Positions 59,232 through 64,000 of a stretch of 64,000 bases of DNA are shown piece after piece (position 1 is the first letter of the stretch; the number at the start of each line of letters is the position of its first letter). The stretch covers positions 248,001 to 312,000 of the forward strand of contig NZ_JAKWBK010000001.1 of the NCBI RefSeq assembly GCF_022512515.1. The letters run 5' to 3'. The position numbers and the translations under genes were made by a program. The notes beneath the pieces are model-generated. The model saw nothing but the letters and a program-made list of their open reading frames with translations, did no database searches and was not told the origin of the DNA. This DNA is from Paraniabella hibiscisoli (GTDB lineage Bacteria > Bacteroidota > Bacteroidia > Chitinophagales > Chitinophagaceae).

Positions 59232-61506
59232 CAAAAACCTCTTTACTACTGTTTTTATTTACCCTGCTGGCTGTAACTGCAAAAGCACAACCCCGCGCAG
59301 CACATAACCTACACTTCAGTCAGCTGGCTAAAAGATGGGATGAAGCCATTCCGCTGGGTAATGGCATGTTAGGTGCCCTGGTATGGCAAAAACAGGGGCA
59401 TCTAAGGCTTTCGCTTGACAGGGCAGATCTATGGGATGAAAGAAAAGCACTGGATCTTTCTCAATTCAATTTCGCGGATGTGCAAAGATGGGTTGCGAAT
59501 AAAACCTATGACTCTGCGCATCGCCTGGGCGACCGGCCTTATGATGCCAGTCCCTACCCTACCAAACTTCCCGCTGCCGCAATCGAATTCGACATCTCGT
59601 ACCTGGGCAAGGTACTATCTAATGTGCTTGATATAAATACGGCGTTAAACACGGTAACATTTGAAAACGATGTCCTGTTCAAAACTTATATACACGCTAC
59701 TAAAGAAGCGGGCTATTTTTCATTCGAACATATTGACGAAAAGAAAGTTCCCGATATAGCCAGGCTATTGTCGCCAAAGTTGATCGCACATAACTATAAC
59801 AGCGGCATTTCTTCTGCAGACAAGGATAACAGCCATGCAGGAGAAGGATTAGGAAAATTAGGATATACCAAAGGCACGGTTTTTCAAACACCTAATAGCA
59901 TCCATTATCATCAACCCACTTATGATGGTCATTATTTTGAAGTGTTGATCAGCTGGAAGAAATTTCCCGGCAACCGCATCATTGGTCAGTGGATCATATC
60001 TAATGATAAAAAGCACAGGCTTCAGAATTAAGCACTACCAGTAAGGAGCCAACTAACTGGGCCAGTCACGCCGGCTGGTGGAAGAATTTCTGGTCAAGGT
60101 CTTCTGTTTTATTACCAGACACCCTGATTGAAAAGCAATACTATCTTGAAATGTACAAGTTGGGGGCTGTATCTCGTCCTGCTGCTCCTGCGATAACACT
60201 ACAGGCCGTATGGACCGCTGATAACGGAAGTCTGCCGCCATGGAAAGGCGATTTCCATAACGATCTGAATACGCAACTGAGCTATTGGCCGGTATATACC
60301 GCCAACCGTTTACAGGAGGGAGAAAGCTTTATTAACTGGCTCTGGAATAATAAAAAGAAGAACGAGCAATACACCAGGCAGTATTTTGGTGTGAATGGTT
60401 TGAATGTACCAGGTGTAGCTACGCTTAATGGAGATCCTATGGGAGGCTGGATACAGTATTCGCTCGGGCCAACTGTAGGAGCCTGGTGCGCGCAACATTT
60501 TTACTGGCAGTGGAAATATTCTATGGATAAAACATTTCTGCAAGCCAGGGCTTACCCCTATATACATGATGTGGCTAATTACATGGAGCAGATCACTTTT
60601 TTAAAGAACGGCAAAAGAATGCTCCCCTTAAGTTCCAGTCCGGAGTACCACGACAATGCTATTACCGCCTGGTTTACCAGTTGGAGCAATTTCGACCTGT
60701 CGCTAGTGCAGTTCCTGTTTAAGGCAGCGGCTGAAGTAGCATTAGCTTCTAATAAAACCGCCGAGGCTGATCACTGGAAAAAATAAGTGCTCAGTTACCC
60801 GCTTATGAAACCAACCAGACAGGCTTTACGGTTGCGCCTGGCGAGGACCTCAACTCATCGCACAGGCATATGTCTCCTTATATGGCTATTTACCCTTTAG
60901 CGCTTTTAGATATCAACAAACCGGAGGATAAAAACATTATCCGGAACTCACTGAATAGAATCGAGGAAAAAGGAACCCGGGCCTGGTGTGGCTACTCTTT
61001 TAGCTGGATGGCATCACTCTACGCCAGGGCATATGAAGCAGATAAGGCGGTGCAACAACTACAGATCTTTGCTTCCAATTTCTGCTCTCTAACAGCTTTC
61101 ATTTAAATGGTGATCAAAAAGGCGGCCAGTACTCTAATTTTACTTACCGGCCATTTACACTCGAAGGAAACTTTGCTTTTGCTCAGGGTGTACAGGAATT
61201 GCTGTTACAAAGCCGGGATGGATACATCGAAGTATTCCCTGCGGTACCCCGTAGCTGGAATAATGTATCCTTTGACCGGCTCAGAACTGAAGGCGCTTTT
61301 ATTGTATCTGCCAAAAAGAAAACGGCGTACCTACTACCATAACGATTACAGCCGAGCAGGGAGGTTTACTACAGATAAAACTACCCTTCAGAACATGGAT
61401 CACAAGGAGTATTTCCATGTCAGCGTTTAATACCGGTAAAGAGGGTATCATTTCTTTAAAAATGAAAAAAGGACAGACCATCATTATTGAAAACGGGTAC
61501 GAATAA
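59228..61506 (+). CDS. Glycoside hydrolase family 95-like enzyme (alpha-L-fucosidase / galactosidase group)
   Basis: A secreted enzyme of about 760 residues after four repairs (near 60010, 60781, 61091, 61315). Signal peptide ends at AKAQPR. The N-terminal block RWDEAIPLGNGMLGALVWQ with SLDRADLWDER is the GH95 N-terminal sheet. The (alpha/alpha)6 barrel shows WTADNGSLPPWKGDFHNDLNTQLSYWPVYTAN, then LGPTVGAWCAQHFYWQWKYS and SPEYHDNAIT. In the classical GH95 enzyme this region reads N-x-N before QMNYWP; here the first Asn is Asp. Substrate is probably an alpha-L-linked sugar of fucose-rich glycan. Confidence 0.82.
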
Positions 61507-61520
61507 CTAAACAAAAACTA

Positions 61521-62860
61521 ATGAAACGTATAATCTTATCAATAACCATATTGGTTTGGGCAAACACCCAGGCACAGCAGATCACGGCTACAAACCGGGC
61601 CAGCTGGTTTAAGGAAGCCCGGTTTGGCATGTTTGTGCATTGGGGACTATACAGCATATTGGGAGGCACTTATAAAGGCCATACCATGCCCGACAAAAGT
61701 TTTAAGAATGGCAATAGCTGGTATGCAGAATGGATACAACAAAGGCTTGAAGTGCCGCAAACCGAATATCGGGCATTGGCAAAACAATTCAATCCCATAA
61801 ACTTTGATGCCGACAGCTGGATCAGGGAAGCTAAAGATGCGGGCATAAAATACTTTGTAATAACTTCCAAACACCACGATGGCTTTGCTTTGTGGGATTC
61901 GAAAGTTTCTACCTACGACATGGGCGGCACTTCGTACAAAAAGATCTCCTGGGAGATTTAGCAAAAGCCTGTAAGAAATATGGTTTAAAATATGGTTTTT
62001 ATTACTCTCACTGTGAAGACTGGGAGCATCCCGGCGGAGCTACGCCCTCCTGGACGCCTCAAAAAACAGATGCACAATTCGAGCAGTACTGGAATGAGAA
62101 ATGCTTACCCCAGGTAAAAGAGCTTATTGAACGTTACAATCCTGACCTGTTTTGGTTTGACACCTGGGGAGATGAGCAGGAAAAAATATTTATATCTGAT
62201 AAGCGGCGCGACCAATTAATAGCGATGATCCGCAAGCTAAGCCCCAAAACGCTGATTAACGGGAGAATATCATGGCTCAATCCCGGCAACGATATCGACT
62301 TCCTTGAAATGATGGACAATGATTATCCAAATGAGTTATTGCAGCGTCCCTGGCAAACACCTGCCACTATGGTACATTCATGGGGCTGGCATGCCAAAGA
62401 CTACAACTGGAAAACAGCCAAAGAAATGATCGGCTACCTGGTGAATAATGTATCGAAAGGCGGTAATTACTTATTAAACATAGGTCCTAAAGCTGATGGC
62501 TCCATTCCCCCTATGGCTATAAGGCGGTTAAGAGAAATGGGCGGCTGGATGCTCGCCAATGGAGAAGCAATATATGGCGCCCTGCCTGCTACAATAAAAG
62601 CACCTGAAAATATCCGGTTAACGCAAAAGAGTATCGACGGGAAGAATTACCTATACGCTTCCATCCTGAAATCGCTCGAAAGTAAAAGCTTTTCGTTGCC
62701 TCTCCTATCCGGCAAAATAGCGTCCTGTAAAATGCTGGACACGGACATGCCCATTCAATACCAGGATAATAATGATCGCAGCACATCATTTATATTACCC
62801 GATAAAATAGCAGCTGCAGAAGATGGTGTACAGGTAGTACAGATTGAGCTAAAACCATAA
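61521..62860 (+). CDS. Alpha-L-fucosidase, glycoside hydrolase family 29
   Basis: A secreted retaining fucosidase, 446 residues after repair of one A5 run near 61940. Signal peptide ends TQAQQ. Motifs: [33 protein letters not shown], and the nucleophile Asp in DLFWFDTW. Other blocks: [45 protein letters not shown] and [11 protein letters not shown]. It starts 15 bases after the GH95 stop, so both belong to one transcript. The two fucosidase families together point to a fucosylated substrate. Confidence 0.94.
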
Positions 62861-62919
62861 TTACTATTTTTACAGTAGTAAACAACAAGCCATTATTATC
62901 AAAAATTTCAACATCCATC

Positions 62920-64000
62920 ATGCGCCTGATCATTGTCCTGCTTTTCACGTTTATAGCTTCTATCCTATCTGCTCAAAAAAGCCAAATATTATTTTAGTCC
63001 TGGCTGATGATCTGGGTTACAGCGATATCAGTTGTTATGGCAACCCTTTAATACAAACGCCGTTCCTGGATAAAATGGCGCGAAATGGTGTGATGGCTAC
63101 TAATTTTGTCACCACCTCTCCTATTTGTTCTCCCTCTCGTGCATCGCTGCTAACAGGCCGCTATTGCACCCGGTCGGGCATTACTTACGTGATTGGCCCG
63201 GGTAACAAAATCACGATGCCTGAGAATGAGGTAACCATTGCTGAAGTACTACAACCTAATGGCTATGCAACAGGCGCTGTAGGCAAGTGGCATGTAGGCG
63301 ATTATGGTAGTGGCTTACCCAATCAACAAGGTTTCGACTTTTTTATGGAATGATGTATAGTCATGATTATAGAAGCCCTTATGTAAAAACGGATACGGTA
63401 ATTAAGCTATTCAGAAACACTACTCCCGAAATCTATCAGCCCGCTGATAGTATACTGAATGATCTTTATGTAAAAGAAGCTACCGGATTTATTACTAAAT
63501 CGGTTAAAACGCAAAAACCCTTCTTCCTGTACCTGGCTCATAATATGCCACACTTGCCGGTTGCTTTTGCAGCGATGAAGAAACGGGGAAAAAGTTCGGC
63601 AGGTGGTGAACTGGGTGATGTAATAGAGGAGATGGATGAAGGATTATCCAGGATATGGAAAGCTGTTGAGCAAGCCGGGCAAGCGGATAACACAATTTTC
63701 ATATTCAGCAGTGACAATGGTCCCTGGCAGAATGCCCCACAACGAATGTATGACGATGGTTACAGTCAGCCCTATCATGTAGGCGCGCGGGTATCTTCAG
63801 AGGCTGGAAGGCCCTTTCTTATGAAGGCGGACATCGCGTACCTTTTATTGTTTACTGGAAGGGACACACTTTAAGCAATGAAGTGTTGCTGAAACCGATA
63901 TCCAATCTTGACGTACTACCCACATTAGCCCAGTGGACTAAATCGAAACCACCGGCGAATACTTTAGACGGTCAATCCATATCCGGATTTCTTACTACAA
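62920..64000 (+). CDS. Secreted sulfatase (S1 / arylsulfatase type), 3' end outside the window
   Basis: The first 360 or so residues of a formylglycine-dependent sulfatase, cut by the right edge. Signal peptide ends [21 protein letters not shown] carries the calcium ligands; the modified Cys is in [12 protein letters not shown]; later [29 protein letters not shown] block ([12 protein letters not shown]) and [13 protein letters not shown]. Three breaks near 62977, 63351 and 63785 are repaired with one base each. A maturation enzyme (FGE-type) is required but not present here. Sulfatase next to fucosidases suggests sulfated fucan. Confidence 0.93.

Overview
ORGANISM AND DATA QUALITY. The window looks like a chromosome segment of a Bacteroidota bacterium, most likely a Chitinophagaceae-type member. 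The signs are the fused LpxC-FabZ protein, DUF4783 next to nadC, DUF4173, DUF1543 and DUF6728 families, TAnnTTTG promoter boxes, secreted glycoside hydrolases and lipid A genes. The assembly carries about 70 frame breaks in 37 genes, including gyrB, lpxC-fabZ, ppc, uvrC, gpmI and mpl. Almost every break is repaired by restoring one base in a short homopolymer, and every repaired gene then comes out as a multiple of three. I therefore treat them as consensus errors, not as pseudogenes, and give one merged feature per gene.

LAYOUT. 1-1.8 kb: pectin degradation on the minus strand (start of a GH88/GH105-like gene, GH28 polygalacturonase). 2-11 kb: housekeeping and envelope (TPR protein, gyrB, lpxC-fabZ, mpl, an ECF sigma factor with a small membrane partner). 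11-14 kb: NlpC/P60 peptidase facing three tandem copies of an uncharacterised secreted family. 14-18.4 kb: pyrophosphatase, two lipoproteins, PEP carboxylase. 18.4-20.5 kb: two paralogous small secreted proteins with long leaders. 20.5-26 kb: alpha-oxoamine synthase, class A PBP, AtpZ-like membrane genes, SprT. 25.8-29 kb: YbdK-like ligase, ATP-grasp and esterase. 29-44 kb: YyaL, DUF1543, uvrC, metallophosphoesterase, GNAT, gpmI, DUF4783-nadC, SUI1, ApaG, 2H phosphoesterase, radical SAM, YkuK, DbpA-like helicase. 44-47 kb: a membrane/regulator/DUF4173 operon and a secreted protein. 47-56.7 kb: surE-lpxB, DUF6728, outer-membrane protein, GlcD-type dehydrogenase, cysM, DUF885, enolase-superfamily enzyme, second 2H enzyme, MmcQ/YjbR. 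56.9-64 kb: a plus-strand polysaccharide cluster (beta-helix/PDZ protein, GH95, GH29 fucosidase, sulfatase running off the edge).

HOW IT FITS. The core genes serve cell wall and outer membrane building (LpxC-FabZ, LpxB, Mpl, PBP1A, NlpC/P60) and central metabolism (Ppc, GpmI, Ppa, NadC, CysM). Both edges carry enzymes for plant or algal polysaccharides: pectin on the left, fucose-rich and probably sulfated glycans on the right; no SusC/SusD pair is visible. I saw no tRNA, rRNA, CRISPR array, insertion sequence, prophage or recognisable defence system. The best candidates for undescribed biology are the three-copy secreted family at 11.9-14.0 kb, the paired small secreted proteins with long leaders at 18.8-20.4 kb, and the ligase/ATP-grasp/esterase locus at 25.8-29 kb.
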